From Terrihabitans soli (lineage in GTDB: Bacteria; Pseudomonadota; Alphaproteobacteria; Rhizobiales; Methylopilaceae), in contig NZ_AP023361.1 in assembly GCF_014191545.1 (NCBI RefSeq), forward strand, positions 1,268,501-1,332,500: a stretch of DNA of 64,000 nt, given 5' to 3'. The notes under the pieces are model-generated. The model saw nothing but the letters and a program-made list of their open reading frames with translations. It had not been told where the DNA came from and did not search any database. A program made the translations under genes and the position numbers. Positions 16,939-27,330 of this stretch are shown here, in pieces; the stretch's first letter is position 1, and each line of letters begins with the position of its first letter.

Positions 16939-18083
16939 CGCACGAGACCCGACAGTTTCTCGATCGCGGCATCGAGCACGGTGTCTTTTTTTGAAAAGCA
17001 GACACGGACAACGCTCGTCACGGGATTTTCCGCATAGAAGGCCGAGACGGGAATGAGCGCAACGCCGCGTTCATGCACCAGCGTCTTGCAGAAATCCTCG
17101 TCCTTCACGTTCAACCCGAGCGGGGCGAGGTCGACGTTCAGAAAATAGGTGCCCTGACTTTCGAGCGGTGGCAGGCCGATGGAGCGAAGCCCGTCTGCGA
17201 GCCTGTCGCGCGAGCGCTGAAGGTCAGCGCGCATCTCCTCGAAAAACGCATCTTCCTTGCCGAGGCCATAGGCCACCGCCGTCTGCAGATTGGGCGGTGT
17301 CGTGAAGGTCAGAAACTGATGGGCTTTCGACAGCGCCTTCATCAGATGCGGTGCGGCGCAGACAAAGCCGACTTTCCACCCGGTGAGAGAAAAGATCTTT
17401 CCGGCCGAGCCGATCTTTACCGTGCGCTCGCGCATACCGGGGAGGGCGATCAGCGGAATATGCTGGCGGCCGTCGAAAGTGACGTGTTCCCAGACTTCAT
17501 CGCAGACAGCGACTGCGTCGAATTTCTTGCAATAGCGGGCGAGGAGTTCGAGATCCTCGCGCGGAAAGACGGTCGCGGTCGGGTTCAGCGGATTGTTGAA
17601 GACGACGACGCGCGTCTTGTCCGAGAAGGCGCGCGCCAGCATTTCTTCATCGAAGCGCCAATGCGGCGGCTCGAGCCGCACAAGTTTCGGAATGCCGCCC
17701 GCGAGTTTCACCAGCGGCAGATAGGCGTCATACAGCGGCTGGAAGAGGACGACTTCATCGCCCGGCTCCACCAGCGCAAGGATCGCGCCTGCAATCGCTT
17801 CCGTCGCGCCGGAGGTGATCATCACTTCGCGCTCGGCATCGAGGGTTACGTCGTGCCAGTGCGCATAGTGCGTGGCGACGGCGGTGCGCAATTCGGCAAG
17901 GCCCATCATCGGCGGATATTGATTATAGCCGTCGAGGACGGCCTCCGCCGCTTTGCGGCGTATGTCTTCCGGGCCCGGCCCGTCGGGAAAGCCCTGGCCG
18001 AGATTGATCGCACCGGTTTCGCGCGCGAGCACCGACATGACCTCGAAGATCGTTGTCGGCAGGTTCGAAAACAGCGAGTTCAT
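16935..18083 (-). CDS. PLP-dependent aminotransferase class I/II
   Basis: 382 residues, fold type I. Features are INLGQGFPDGPGP near the N-terminus, NPLNPTATVFP for the substrate-site Asn, CDEVWEHVTFDG, the PLP lysine in GSAGKIFSLTGWKVG, and the C-terminal VRVCFSKKD with the carboxylate-binding Arg. It resembles kynurenine/methionine/aspartate aminotransferases (YbdL/CCBL group), so a broad amino-acid specificity is likely. The ATG at 18083 is 10 bases after the upstream ilvA stop, suggesting cotranscription; an earlier start would overlap ilvA. Confidence 0.85.
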   Translation of the reverse strand: MNSLFSNLPTTIFEVMSVLARETGAINLGQGFPDGPGPEDIRRKAAEAVLDGYNQYPPMMGLAELRTAVATHYAHWHDVTLDAEREVMITSGATEAIAGAILALVEPGDEVVLFQPLYDAYLPLVKLAGGIPKLVRLEPPHWRFDEEMLARAFSDKTRVVVFNNPLNPTATVFPREDLELLARYCKKFDAVAVCDEVWEHVTFDGRQHIPLIALPGMRERTVKIGSAGKIFSLTGWKVGFVCAAPHLMKALSKAHQFLTFTTPPNLQTAVAYGLGKEDAFFEEMRADLQRSRDRLADGLRSIGLPPLESQGTYFLNVDLAPLGLNVKDEDFCKTLVHERGVALIPVSAFYAENPVTSVVRVCFSKKDTVLDAAIEKLSGLVR

Positions 18084-18093
18084 TTCACGCGCG

Positions 18094-19341
18094 TTATTTC
18101 GCACTAACGGGCTGATGCCCAAGCGCATCGATGCGGCGGCAGGGGATGCCGTCGAATTTGCAGAGTTCCTGATAGATCAGCTCGGCGTGATTGCGGTCAC
18201 GCGTTTCCACGGTCACATCAAGCGTTGCGCCTTTGGCCGGGACGTCGAGGTAAAGACGCCCATGGCTGACTTCGAGAATATTGGCGCCGAGTTCTCCGAG
18301 CCGCGTTGCGATCTTGCCGAGGACGCCGGGCTGATCGTTGATGGTGAAGCGGAAGGCAGCGATGCGGCTTTCGCGCTCAAGCTCGCGCACCATGATCGAG
18401 GCCAGAATGCGCGGATCGATATTGCCGCCGCACAGAACGATGCCGACCTTCCTGTTTTTGAAGCGTTCGGGATAAGCCAGCATCGCGGCAAGGCCCGCGG
18501 CGCCCGCGCCTTCGGCCATCGTTTTTTGATGGGTCGCGAATGCATTTACGGCGCGCTCGAAATCGGCTTCGCCGACGGTGAGGATTTCCGAGACAAGGCC
18601 GCGCACGACGGGAAGCGTCAGCGTACCGACATTCTTGACGGCAATGCCTTCCGCGAGCGTCGGGCCGCCTTTGGGCCGCTCTTTGCCGGTCATGGCGTTG
18701 ATCATCGACGGATAGAGCTGGCTCTCGACTCCAATAATTTCGATGGTCGGCTTCAGGCCCTTCGCGGCAATCGCGATGCCGGAGATGAGACCGCCGCCGC
18801 CGATCGGCACGACGATGATGTCGAGCTCCGGCGCATCGGCCAGCATTTCGACGCCGACCGTGCCCTGGCCGGCGATCACCTTCGGATCGTCGTACGGATG
18901 AATGAGGGTGAGGCCTTCGTCCTTCACCAGGGATTCGGCGCGGATCTGCGATTCCGCCAAAGTCTCGCCGTCGAGGACGACCTTTGCGCCGAAGGCTTCG
19001 GTCGAGCGCACTTTCACCTGCGGCGTCTGCTCGGGCATGACGATGGTCGCCGGAATGCCAAGACGCTGCGCGTGATAGGCGACGGCCTGCGCATGATTGC
19101 CCGCCGACATGGTGACGACGCCTGTTTTGCGCGCCGCATCGTCAAGGCTGGCAAGCTTCATGAAGGCGCCGCGGTCCTTGAAGCTGTTCGTCACCTGCAT
19201 GTTTTCATACTTCACCCAGACCTCGGCGCCGGTCAGCGCCGACAATTTGGGGGCCGGCAGCATCGGGGTGCGGAAAACCTCGCCGTCGAGATCTTTGGCG
19301 GCGGCATGGATGTCGGCGAGGGTGACGGGGAGTTTGGACAT
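18094..19341 (-). CDS. ilvA: Threonine ammonia-lyase with ACT domain
   Basis: Deaminates threonine to 2-oxobutanoate, feeding isoleucine synthesis or threonine catabolism. 415 residues. The PLP lysine is in NSFKDRGAF; SAGNHAQAVA and the glycine-rich GGGGLISG phosphate loop are intact. A C-terminal ACT-like domain (about residues 330-405, DQPGVLGKIATRLGELGANI) is probably the regulatory site. The single-ACT, about 400-residue form is of TdcB/short-IlvA type. It lies just upstream of the aminotransferase on the same strand. Confidence 0.92.
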   Translation of the reverse strand: MSKLPVTLADIHAAAKDLDGEVFRTPMLPAPKLSALTGAEVWVKYENMQVTNSFKDRGAFMKLASLDDAARKTGVVTMSAGNHAQAVAYHAQRLGIPATIVMPEQTPQVKVRSTEAFGAKVVLDGETLAESQIRAESLVKDEGLTLIHPYDDPKVIAGQGTVGVEMLADAPELDIIVVPIGGGGLISGIAIAAKGLKPTIEIIGVESQLYPSMINAMTGKERPKGGPTLAEGIAVKNVGTLTLPVVRGLVSEILTVGEADFERAVNAFATHQKTMAEGAGAAGLAAMLAYPERFKNRKVGIVLCGGNIDPRILASIMVRELERESRIAAFRFTINDQPGVLGKIATRLGELGANILEVSHGRLYLDVPAKGATLDVTVETRDRNHAELIYQELCKFDGIPCRRIDALGHQPVSAK

Positions 19342-19453
19342 GGGAATCGCAGTTTAGCTCAATCTTCTCACCTAAAGGGAGGGGGCATCCAAAGGCAGGG
19401 AGCATCGCCGGTGAAAGAGTGTCATTTTGAATGCACTAGGCTAGAGAATCCCT

Positions 19454-20215
19454 ATGCCATTGTTCTCGATCCTGTGCCCGGTCTACCGCCCGCCCGCGCT
19501 TCTTCCTTTCGCGGTCGACAGCGTTCTCTCCCAGACCCTAACGGACTGGGAGCTGTTTATTGTGTGTGATGGAGCGCCGCCGGAAACGGTTGCCGCAGCG
19601 GAAAGTTATTCCGCCCAAGATCCGCGGATTAAGGTGCGGGCCTTCCCGAAAGGCGAGCGCAATGGGGAGGCGCATCGTCATACCGTCCTACAGGAGGCCG
19701 AAGGCACATACGTCGCGCAGATCGGCGACGACGATATATGGCTGCCGACCCATCTTGCCGCGATGTCCAGCCTGCTCGCGGAGGTCGAGTTCGGGCATTT
19801 TCTCGAAATGCGCATCCTGCCGGGTCTCGTCCCCAATATGGTGATGGCGTCGCTCGAGGAGGGAGAGGCGCAGCGCATTCTCGAAACCTCAAAATGTCTC
19901 TTCGGTCCGACCGTTACGGGCTACAGGATGGAGACCTACCGAAGGCTTCCGGAGGGCTGGTCCCCGGCGCCTCAGGGCATCGCCTCCGATGCATTCATGT
20001 GGAAAAAGTTTCTTCGCCTTCCAGACATAACGATCCGTACGTGCAATGAAGTTCACGCGCTGAAGGTGCCGGACTATTTCCGCTCACATATGTCCATCGC
20101 TCAGCGCAGACGCGAACATGAGCGCCTTGCGCTGCTGGCCGCCGACGTCAAAGCCCGTGAAAGTTTGGTAGATTTTGCGTTCAAGAACCTGAAGCAAAGA
20201 AAGACCAAAGCATGA
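19454..20215 (+). CDS. Glycosyltransferase family 2
   Basis: 253 residues of GT-A fold. The N-terminus FSILCPVYRPPALL and the metal-binding QIGDDDIWLP (DxD equivalent) fit GT2 enzymes, which transfer a sugar from a nucleotide donor. The C-terminal half is poorly conserved and there is no membrane helix. It is coupled to rfbC by a 4-base ATGA overlap, so a dTDP-rhamnose-related cell-surface glycan is likely. Confidence 0.82.
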   Translation: MPLFSILCPVYRPPALLPFAVDSVLSQTLTDWELFIVCDGAPPETVAAAESYSAQDPRIKVRAFPKGERNGEAHRHTVLQEAEGTYVAQIGDDDIWLPTHLAAMSSLLAEVEFGHFLEMRILPGLVPNMVMASLEEGEAQRILETSKCLFGPTVTGYRMETYRRLPEGWSPAPQGIASDAFMWKKFLRLPDITIRTCNEVHALKVPDYFRSHMSIAQRRREHERLALLAADVKARESLVDFAFKNLKQRKTKA

Positions 20216-20769
20216 AGGTCACGCCGCTCGATATTCCAGATGTGGTTCTGTTCACGCCCGAACGGTTCGCTGACAATCGCGGGTTCTTCGCCGAAAGCTT
20301 TCGCCTCGACATATTCCAGAAGGCGTCGGGAACGGACATTGTTTTCGTCCAGGACAATCATCTGTTTTCGCGTGAAGCCAAGACGATACGCGGATTTCAT
20401 TATCAGGGGCCGCCGAAAGCGCAGGGCAAGCTGGTACGCGTGCTGCAGGGCGCGATTATCGACTTTGCGCTCGATGTCCGCGCCAACTCGCCGACCTATG
20501 GCAAATTCGTCGAGGCGGTTCTGTCCGCCGAGAACGGATGTCAGCTCTGGCTGCCGGCGGGATTTGCGCATGGCTTTATGACGCTCGAGCCGAACACGCA
20601 TGTGCTGAACAAAGTGTCGGATTATTACTGGCCGGCAAGCGATGGCGTTGTGGCGTGGGACGATCCGGATGTCGGCGCGCCGTGGCCGCTCGATGGCGCG
20701 GAGCCCATATTGTCCGACAAGGACAGGCGCGGAACGAAGCTCAAGGACCTCGTCTCGCCGTTCCGCTGA
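20212..20769 (+). CDS. rfbC: dTDP-4-dehydrorhamnose 3,5-epimerase
   Basis: Epimerises dTDP-4-keto-6-deoxyglucose on the way to dTDP-L-rhamnose. 185 residues, the usual RmlC length. The cupin core has DNRGFFAESFR, QDNHLFSR, the catalytic-His segment GFHYQGPP, and PAGFAHGFMTL. Its start overlaps the glycosyltransferase stop. The other rml genes are not in the window. Confidence 0.93.
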   Translation: MKVTPLDIPDVVLFTPERFADNRGFFAESFRLDIFQKASGTDIVFVQDNHLFSREAKTIRGFHYQGPPKAQGKLVRVLQGAIIDFALDVRANSPTYGKFVEAVLSAENGCQLWLPAGFAHGFMTLEPNTHVLNKVSDYYWPASDGVVAWDDPDVGAPWPLDGAEPILSDKDRRGTKLKDLVSPFR

Positions 20770-21915
<1,146 letters not shown>

Positions 21916-21963
21916 TTACCCATCTGCGTTGACGGGGCCGGATGCCGCCCCTAAGCCTCATCT

Positions 21964-22380
21964 ATGCTTCATCTCCTGCGCCCCAAGCCGCCAATGCCCG
22001 TCACCGGCGAAGACCGCCCCGTTACCGACTGGACGCAGAACCTTGTCCTTTTCTTTAGGGTCCTGGCCCTGTTTCAGATCGCCAAGGGCCTGGTCCATTG
22101 GGGACTTTTGATCCATCCGGGCGACGGGCCGATCACCGCCGAATATCTGACCGGCAATATCTACTTTGCTGTTCTGGACCCGGTGGCCGGGGTCGGCCTG
22201 TGGCTGACGTCTTCCTGGGGCGCGGTCATCTGGTTACTAGCGGCCGTCAGTCAGATCGCCATCAGCATCGGCTTCCCGGAAATATTCGGCGAGATGTGGC
22301 CGCTGATCGGCTTCGAGTTCGCTGCAATTATCGGGTATATATTCTTGACCTGGAAGGTCGCAAAAGTAGCAGACGAATAG
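21964..22380 (+). CDS. DUF6163-like membrane protein
   Basis: 138 residues with about four hydrophobic segments (for example FFRVLALFQIAKGLVHWGLL and FEFAAIIGYIFLTW). The sequence resembles the DUF6163 family seen next to the LdtR regulator in Hyphomicrobiales. Function unknown. It lies 196 bases upstream of the MarR regulator gene on the same strand. Confidence 0.72.
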   Translation: MLHLLRPKPPMPVTGEDRPVTDWTQNLVLFFRVLALFQIAKGLVHWGLLIHPGDGPITAEYLTGNIYFAVLDPVAGVGLWLTSSWGAVIWLLAAVSQIAISIGFPEIFGEMWPLIGFEFAAIIGYIFLTWKVAKVADE

Positions 22381-22576
22381 ATTTCGTCAGTTGTTCATCT
22401 TCCAGTACTGAGTCTAGTCGCTGCCGAGTAGCGTTTACCAGTTATTCAGTACAAGAAATAAATACAAATTTAGCCTTGGCTTTTAAGCGCATTTTTATCC
22501 GTGACCCCTAGATTTCGTTCAAACACCGGCAAAGACCGTAAAGGCGTGCCGTGAAATCAGAGGGTGAGGCGTAACG

Positions 22577-23089
22577 ATGTCGAAAACTGCTCACGCATTT
22601 GCGGGAAGCGAAGCCACGGCGAAGGCCGAGGACGTCCGCCCGCTTTATCTGGAGGCCCTGACGCTGGTGGAGCGGCTGCATCGCCGCCTGCTCGACGTCA
22701 TCAAGGACGAGTTCGATCGCCGCGGACGCGCCGATGTGAACAGCGTCCAGGCTCTTCTGCTCTACAATATCGGCGACGCCGAACTGACGGCCGGTGAGCT
22801 GCGCACGCGCGGTTACTACCTGGGTTCGAACGTTTCCTACAATCTCAAGAAGCTGGTTGAAGCCGGCTTCCTCCATCACCAGCGTTCGCGCATGGACCGC
22901 CGGTCGGTGCGCATCAGCCTGACGGAGAAGGGCCGCGAGGTCCACGAGATCGTCGATCAGCTTTACGCCAAGCACGTGAAGTCGATCGAACAGGTCGGCG
23001 GCATCAATTCCGGCGACTTCCAGGTGATCAACAAGGCGCTCGTCCGCCTTGAGCGCTTCTGGACCGACCAGATCCGCTATCGCCTGTAA
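22577..23089 (+). CDS. ldtR: MarR-family regulator, LdtR type
   Basis: 170 residues. The winged-helix region has VNSVQALLLYNIGDAELTAG and the recognition helix SNVSYNLKKLVEAG, with a wing of RSRMDRRSVRISLTEKG. It matches the LdtR type, which in Candidatus Liberibacter and Sinorhizobium controls an L,D-transpeptidase and osmotic tolerance. CAGTAC occurs twice upstream (22403-22408 and 22447-22452) and could be an operator. An L,D-transpeptidase gene lies 5.7 kb downstream; regulation of it is inference. A strong terminator follows. Confidence 0.82.
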   Translation: MSKTAHAFAGSEATAKAEDVRPLYLEALTLVERLHRRLLDVIKDEFDRRGRADVNSVQALLLYNIGDAELTAGELRTRGYYLGSNVSYNLKKLVEAGFLHHQRSRMDRRSVRISLTEKGREVHEIVDQLYAKHVKSIEQVGGINSGDFQVINKALVRLERFWTDQIRYRL

Positions 23090-23133
23090 TTAAATTCTGA
23101 AATCCCTCCGCAGGGATGTTTGAGAGAAGCCGG

Positions 23134-23170
23134 AAGGGCGCGTCGGGAAGGACGCGCCCTTTTGGTTTTT
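23134..23170 (+). terminator. Rho-independent terminator after ldtR
   Basis: Perfect 11-bp stem AAGGGCGCGTC (23134-23144) / GACGCGCCCTT (23151-23161), loop GGGAAG, followed by TTTGGTTTTT on the plus strand. Confidence 0.9.
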
Positions 23171-23903
23171 AAACGAGCCCGCCATTGGCGCGGATGGTCT
23201 GGCCGTTGATCCAGCCGCCATCCGTGCTGACAAGGAAGGAGACGGCGGCGGCGATATCGTCCGGCGTGCCGAGCCGCTCCATGGGTGAGGCTTTCGCGAG
23301 ACGCTCGATCAGCTCCTGAGATTTGCCGTCGAGGAACAGATCGGTCGCGGTCGGCCCGGGGGCGATGGCGTTGACGGTGATGTTCTTGCCGCGCAGCTCT
23401 TTCGAGAAGATCGCCGTCATGGTTTCGACGGCGGCTTTCGTTGCGGCATAGACGCCGTAATTCTCAAGCTTTGTGCCGACAACGCTGGTCGAGAAATTGA
23501 CCACGCGGCCGCCGGAGCGGATACGCGTTGCCGCTTCCCGCAGCGCATTGAACGTGCCCTTTACATTGATCGCAAAATGGCTGTCGAACAGCTCATCCGT
23601 CGAATCCTTGATCGAAGCGGGCTTGAAGATGCCGGCATTGTTGACGAGGACATCGACGCCGCCGAATTCCTTTTCCGCGACATCGAACATCGCCTTCACC
23701 GCTTTCGGATCGGCGACGTCGCCTTTCGCAAGTGCGGCTTTGCCGCCGGCGGATTCGATCCTCGATTTCGTCTCTTCGGCAGCCGCGGTGTTGCCGGCAT
23801 AGTTGATGACGACGGCAAAGCCTTCGCGGGCAAGGCGCTCGGCGATGGCGGCGCCGATGCCGCGCGAGGCGCCGGTGACGATGGCGGTTTTCGAAGTGGT
23901 CAT
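23169..23903 (-). CDS. SDR-family oxidoreductase
   Basis: 244 residues, classical short-chain dehydrogenase. NAD(P)-binding TGASRGIG lies at the N-terminus, NNAG in the middle, and the catalytic YAATK with an upstream Ser (NFSTSVVG). The C-terminus GGWINGQTIRANGG is typical of the FabG-like 3-ketoacyl/sugar reductase group. It is the second gene after another SDR transcribed away from an AraC regulator; the 96-base gap allows cotranscription. Substrate unknown. Confidence 0.85.
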   Translation of the reverse strand: MTTSKTAIVTGASRGIGAAIAERLAREGFAVVINYAGNTAAAEETKSRIESAGGKAALAKGDVADPKAVKAMFDVAEKEFGGVDVLVNNAGIFKPASIKDSTDELFDSHFAINVKGTFNALREAATRIRSGGRVVNFSTSVVGTKLENYGVYAATKAAVETMTAIFSKELRGKNITVNAIAPGPTATDLFLDGKSQELIERLAKASPMERLGTPDDIAAAVSFLVSTDGGWINGQTIRANGGLV

Positions 23904-23999
23904 GGATGAATTCCTGCGAATGCTGGTGCCGGAAACATGGGGTGGCGGCACTCTAAAGAAAGGTGCGGGCGCCCTGGCGGCGCCCGCAATCGATTCAAA

Positions 24000-24734
24000 T
24001 CAGAACGCGCTTACCGTCGGACGGACAACGATCTCATTGACGTCCACGCCCTCGGGCTGTTCGACCGCATAAGCGATGGCGCGGGCGATCGCGTCCGGTG
24101 TCAGCGAGTTCTTGCGCCATTCGGTCAGGGCCTGCTGCGTCTCGGCGCCGGGAATATCATGGCCGAGTTCGGTCGCGACAACGCCGGGCGAGATGACGGT
24201 CACGCGGATATCCGAGTTTTCCTGGCGAAGCCCTTCGGAGATGGCCCAGACCGCATATTTCGTGGCGCTGTAGACCGCGCAGGTCGGATACACATTATGC
24301 GCGGCGATGGACGCGACATTGATGACCTGGCCTTTGCCGGCGGCTTTCATGCCGGGCAGGACGGCGGCGATGCCGTGCAGCACGCCGCGGATATTGACGT
24401 CGATCATCCGGTTCCAGTCGTCCACCTTCAAATCCGTCATGACCGAGAGCGGCATGACACCGGCATTGTTGACGATGACATCGACGCCGCCGAATTCCTT
24501 CTTTGCAAAATCGGCGAAGGCCTGCGTGTCCTCAAAGCTCGTGACATCGAGCGCGCGGAAGCGGGCGGAGCCGCCCTTCGCATTGATATCGGCGGCGAGC
24601 TTTTCGAGACGGTCGGTGCGGCGTGCGCCGAGAACGACATTGGCACCGCGCTCAGCGAGTTCGAGAGAGGCGGCTTCGCCGATGCCGCTCGAGGCGCCGG
24701 TGATGAGGATGGTTTTTCCCTTTAGGCTGGACAT
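24000..24734 (-). CDS. SDR-family oxidoreductase (YdfG-like)
   Basis: 244 residues. TGASSGIG cofactor loop, NNAG and catalytic YSATKYAV are intact. The GARRTDRLEKLA segment after the second strand suggests NADPH preference (Arg pair). It resembles serine/3-hydroxy acid dehydrogenases such as YdfG. The ATG is preceded by GGAGAAAGCC. It is the first gene of a pair divergent from the AraC regulator, which probably controls it. Confidence 0.86.
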   Translation of the reverse strand: MSSLKGKTILITGASSGIGEAASLELAERGANVVLGARRTDRLEKLAADINAKGGSARFRALDVTSFEDTQAFADFAKKEFGGVDVIVNNAGVMPLSVMTDLKVDDWNRMIDVNIRGVLHGIAAVLPGMKAAGKGQVINVASIAAHNVYPTCAVYSATKYAVWAISEGLRQENSDIRVTVISPGVVATELGHDIPGAETQQALTEWRKNSLTPDAIARAIAYAVEQPEGVDVNEIVVRPTVSAF

Positions 24735-24978
24735 TGGCTTTCTCCTGTTCGGCCCGGCGCTGTTTGCGTCCGGCATGAGGAGAAACTGGTGCATGCGGGC
24801 CTAAAGACGGTAGAGCAGGACTCCCGGCAAATTGCACAAAACTACGAAGTTTCGGATCATCGGGCAGGGGCTTGCACGATCCTCTCCGGCGCTTGCCTAA
24901 AGCTCTTTGCGCTTCGAGAAGCGCCTTCCATCTAGCAATTCCAGCACTATAGTGAGGGCTCGATTAAGGAGACGCGTT

Positions 24979-25884
24979 GTGGATACGCATATCGAGCTGG
25001 CAAAGATGGTTGAACAATATTCCAGCGCCGAGGGGATGCACCCAACGGCGATCCCGCGCCTTCACCTCATCCGCTCCTCGACGGTGACCGAGCCGCTGCA
25101 TGCGCTGCATGTGCCGGCGGTCTGCCTGATCGCCCAGGGGCGCAAGCAGGTGATGCTTGGCCCGCAGCTCTTCGAATACGACCCGGCGAAATATCTCGTT
25201 GTCGCCGTCGACGCGCCGATCGTGGCGCATGTCACGCAAGCGTCCGCCGACAAGCCTTATCTCTGCGTCCGGCTCGATCTCGATCCGACCTTGCTCGGCC
25301 AGCTGATGCTGGAGGCGGGCACTGGCGCGGCCCCGAATGCCTCCGTCAGCCAGAGTCTTCAGCTCTCGACGGTGACGCCTGAACTCGTCGACGCTTTCGT
25401 GCGTCTTGTGAAACTGCTCGGCCAGCCGAAGGACATTCCGGTTCTCGCGCCTCTGGCTGAACGCGAAATCCTCTACCGGCTTCTTCTCGGAGAGCAGGGC
25501 GAGCGGCTGAAACAGATAGCGGTCGCCGAAAGCAAAGTGCAGCAGGTCAACCGCGCCATCGGCTGGATCAAGAAGAACTACCGCGAACCGTTTTCCATCG
25601 AGTCCGTTGCGGCGGAAGCGCGAATGAGCGCCTCGGCACTGCACGCGCATTTCAAGGCGGTGACGGCGATGAGCCCGCTGCAATATCAGAAACAGCTTCG
25701 CCTTCAGGAAGCGCGGCGTCTTCTCTTGATCAATGCTGCGGATGCGGCGACGGCGGGGCACCGCGTCGGCTATGACAGCCCGTCTCAGTTCTCGCGCGAA
25801 TATGCGCGCACCTTTGGGCTTCCGCCGGTGCGCGACATCGCGCGCATGAAGAGCATGCCGCCGGAACTTCTGGGCCTGAACTGA
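24979..25884 (+). CDS. AraC-family transcriptional regulator (AraC_N type)
   Basis: 301 residues from a GTG start with TAAGGAGA eight bases upstream; an upstream frame extension lacks a ribosome site. The N-terminal cupin-like domain (CLIAQGRKQVMLG) is the AraC_N ligand domain. The C-terminal pair of helix-turn-helix motifs includes FSIESVAAEARMSASALHAH and the second motif ending YDSPSQFSREYARTFG. It is divergent from two SDR genes; such pairs often respond to aldehydes or quinones, but the inducer is not known here. Confidence 0.88.
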   Translation: MDTHIELAKMVEQYSSAEGMHPTAIPRLHLIRSSTVTEPLHALHVPAVCLIAQGRKQVMLGPQLFEYDPAKYLVVAVDAPIVAHVTQASADKPYLCVRLDLDPTLLGQLMLEAGTGAAPNASVSQSLQLSTVTPELVDAFVRLVKLLGQPKDIPVLAPLAEREILYRLLLGEQGERLKQIAVAESKVQQVNRAIGWIKKNYREPFSIESVAAEARMSASALHAHFKAVTAMSPLQYQKQLRLQEARRLLLINAADAATAGHRVGYDSPSQFSREYARTFGLPPVRDIARMKSMPPELLGLN

Positions 25885-25887
25885 CGC

Positions 25888-26883
25888 TCAGAGTTTTTCG
25901 GGAATATCGCTGCCGGTGATGATGCGCGGATCGGCGGCGCCTTCGGTGCGCAGGCGCCGGCCATGGCGCTCGCGGACGCGATCGAGCAGGCGGCGCATTT
26001 CGCGCGCATTGCCGAAATGCCGGTCGCGCGTCTCGTGCAGCGTTTTGACCGTTTTGGTCAGCGCTTCCATGCCGCTCTCGTCGAGCACCCAGCCTGTCTT
26101 ACCGGCGAACTGCTGGAAGACCTTTATGAGATCCTCGGTGTTGTAATCCGGAAATTCGACGATGCGGCCGATGCGCGAGCGCAGGCCCGAATTCGAATCC
26201 AGGAATTCATGCATTTCGTCGGAATAACCGGCGAGGATGACGACAAGACGCTGGCGGTTGTCTTCCATCGCCTTGACGAGAAGATTGACGGCATCGCCGC
26301 CGAAATCGCGCGGACTCTCTTTCTTGAAGAGCGCGTGCGCTTCGTCGATGAACAGAACGCCGTCGATCGCGCTGGCGACCTTGGCTTTGAGGTTCTCTTC
26401 CGTCTTGCCGATATAAGAGCCGACGAGTGAGCCGCGGTCGACTTCGACGAAGGCGTCGCTGCGCAGAAAACCCATCTGGCGGAACATCGCGCCGCACAGA
26501 CGCGCAACGGTTGTCTTGCCGGTGCCGGGATTACCCAGGAACGCCATATGCAGCGTCGGCATTTCCTCGACCGTGCCGCCGGCGCGCGTGATCTCGGCAA
26601 TTGAATAGGCGGCGTCGTAGAGCGCGGTGAGATCGGCCTTCACACTGTCGAGGCCGACCAGCGTCTGCAGCTGCGCGAAGATTTCGTCGAAGGTCGGCGG
26701 CGGCGCGGGCGCACGGATCGGCAGCGCTGCTTCCGCCGGCGGCGGATCGGGATAGGCCTTCAGCGCAGCCATGCGCTGATCCTCCGGCGTGCGGCCGGAC
26801 GGATCCTTCCAGATTTCGTCCCCGTCTGCGATCCAGTAGCGGTTATCCGCCGGGGGGACGTCGGTCGAAAGCCAAGTCTTCAA
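25888..26883 (-). CDS. CbbX/SpoVK-like AAA ATPase
   Basis: 331 residues. Walker A GNPGTGKTTVARLCG, Walker B GVLFIDEAHAL, arginine-finger region SNSGLRSRIGRIVEF and a C-terminal lid with HFGNAREMRRLLDR mark the CbbX/CfxQ group of AAA+ remodelling ATPases. A short N-terminal extension contains PADNRYWIADGDEIWKD. No RuBisCO gene is nearby, so this is not simply the RuBisCO activase. The TTG at 26883 has AGAGGG seven bases upstream; an ATG at 26976 would add 31 low-complexity residues. Target unknown. Confidence 0.82.
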   Translation of the reverse strand: MKTWLSTDVPPADNRYWIADGDEIWKDPSGRTPEDQRMAALKAYPDPPPAEAALPIRAPAPPPTFDEIFAQLQTLVGLDSVKADLTALYDAAYSIAEITRAGGTVEEMPTLHMAFLGNPGTGKTTVARLCGAMFRQMGFLRSDAFVEVDRGSLVGSYIGKTEENLKAKVASAIDGVLFIDEAHALFKKESPRDFGGDAVNLLVKAMEDNRQRLVVILAGYSDEMHEFLDSNSGLRSRIGRIVEFPDYNTEDLIKVFQQFAGKTGWVLDESGMEALTKTVKTLHETRDRHFGNAREMRRLLDRVRERHGRRLRTEGAADPRIITGSDIPEKL

Positions 26884-27330
26884 AACAAAACCCTCTGGCG
26901 GGCTGTATAGCCCCCCCGACACGAACAGGCCAAGAGGCTGGAAGGGCTTGGGTCCGGACCCCTCGGGACGCCCCATTTACCTCTTGTTCCCGCTGTGTAT
27001 GCACCCCCTCCGGACGGAAATTATGGCGGCTCGCTCAAACCGCGTGGCGATGCACAGGTGAGAAAAATATTTTTGGAGAAAAATCGCGGCGCCCCGAATC
27101 GCTCGCGCGGTTCGCTAGCATGCTCAATTCTCAGCGAATCTTTGCGCTGGCGCCTCACGGAGCCCACCGCGAAGACAAATTTGCTGCGCCGCGCTTAGAA
27201 GAGCGCTGTTGAACTTCGTTCAAAATCCTTCAAAACTGTTGAGAAGTATCTGGGGGCGCCAGCCGGCTGCCGCGCGACAGTTTGAGGGTCCGCGGCGTTG
27301 AGGAGTTGGTCGGCGCAGGGGGGTAGTGCG
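26884..27330. other. Divergent intergenic region, no gene seen
   Basis: About 450 bases between the AAA ATPase and the 27331 gene. If the ATPase uses its longer start, part of this (to 26976) is coding. It holds an AT-rich stretch near 27062-27083 and a palindrome at 27209-27223. I see no RNA gene and no convincing small frame. Confidence 0.6.
27209..27223. promoter_or_regulatory. Palindrome upstream of unknown gene pair
   Basis: TTGAAC (27209-27214), TTC, GTTCAA (27218-27223): a perfect 6-bp dyad with a 3-base centre, about 107 bases before the next gene. A weaker related dyad (TTCAA, five bases, TTGAG) follows at about 27230. Operator-like in form; the binding protein is unknown. Confidence 0.35.

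Noticed and set aside
25888-26883. RuBisCO activase CbbX
   Set aside because: Same AAA subgroup, but no cbbL/cbbS genes nearby, so only the fold is claimed.
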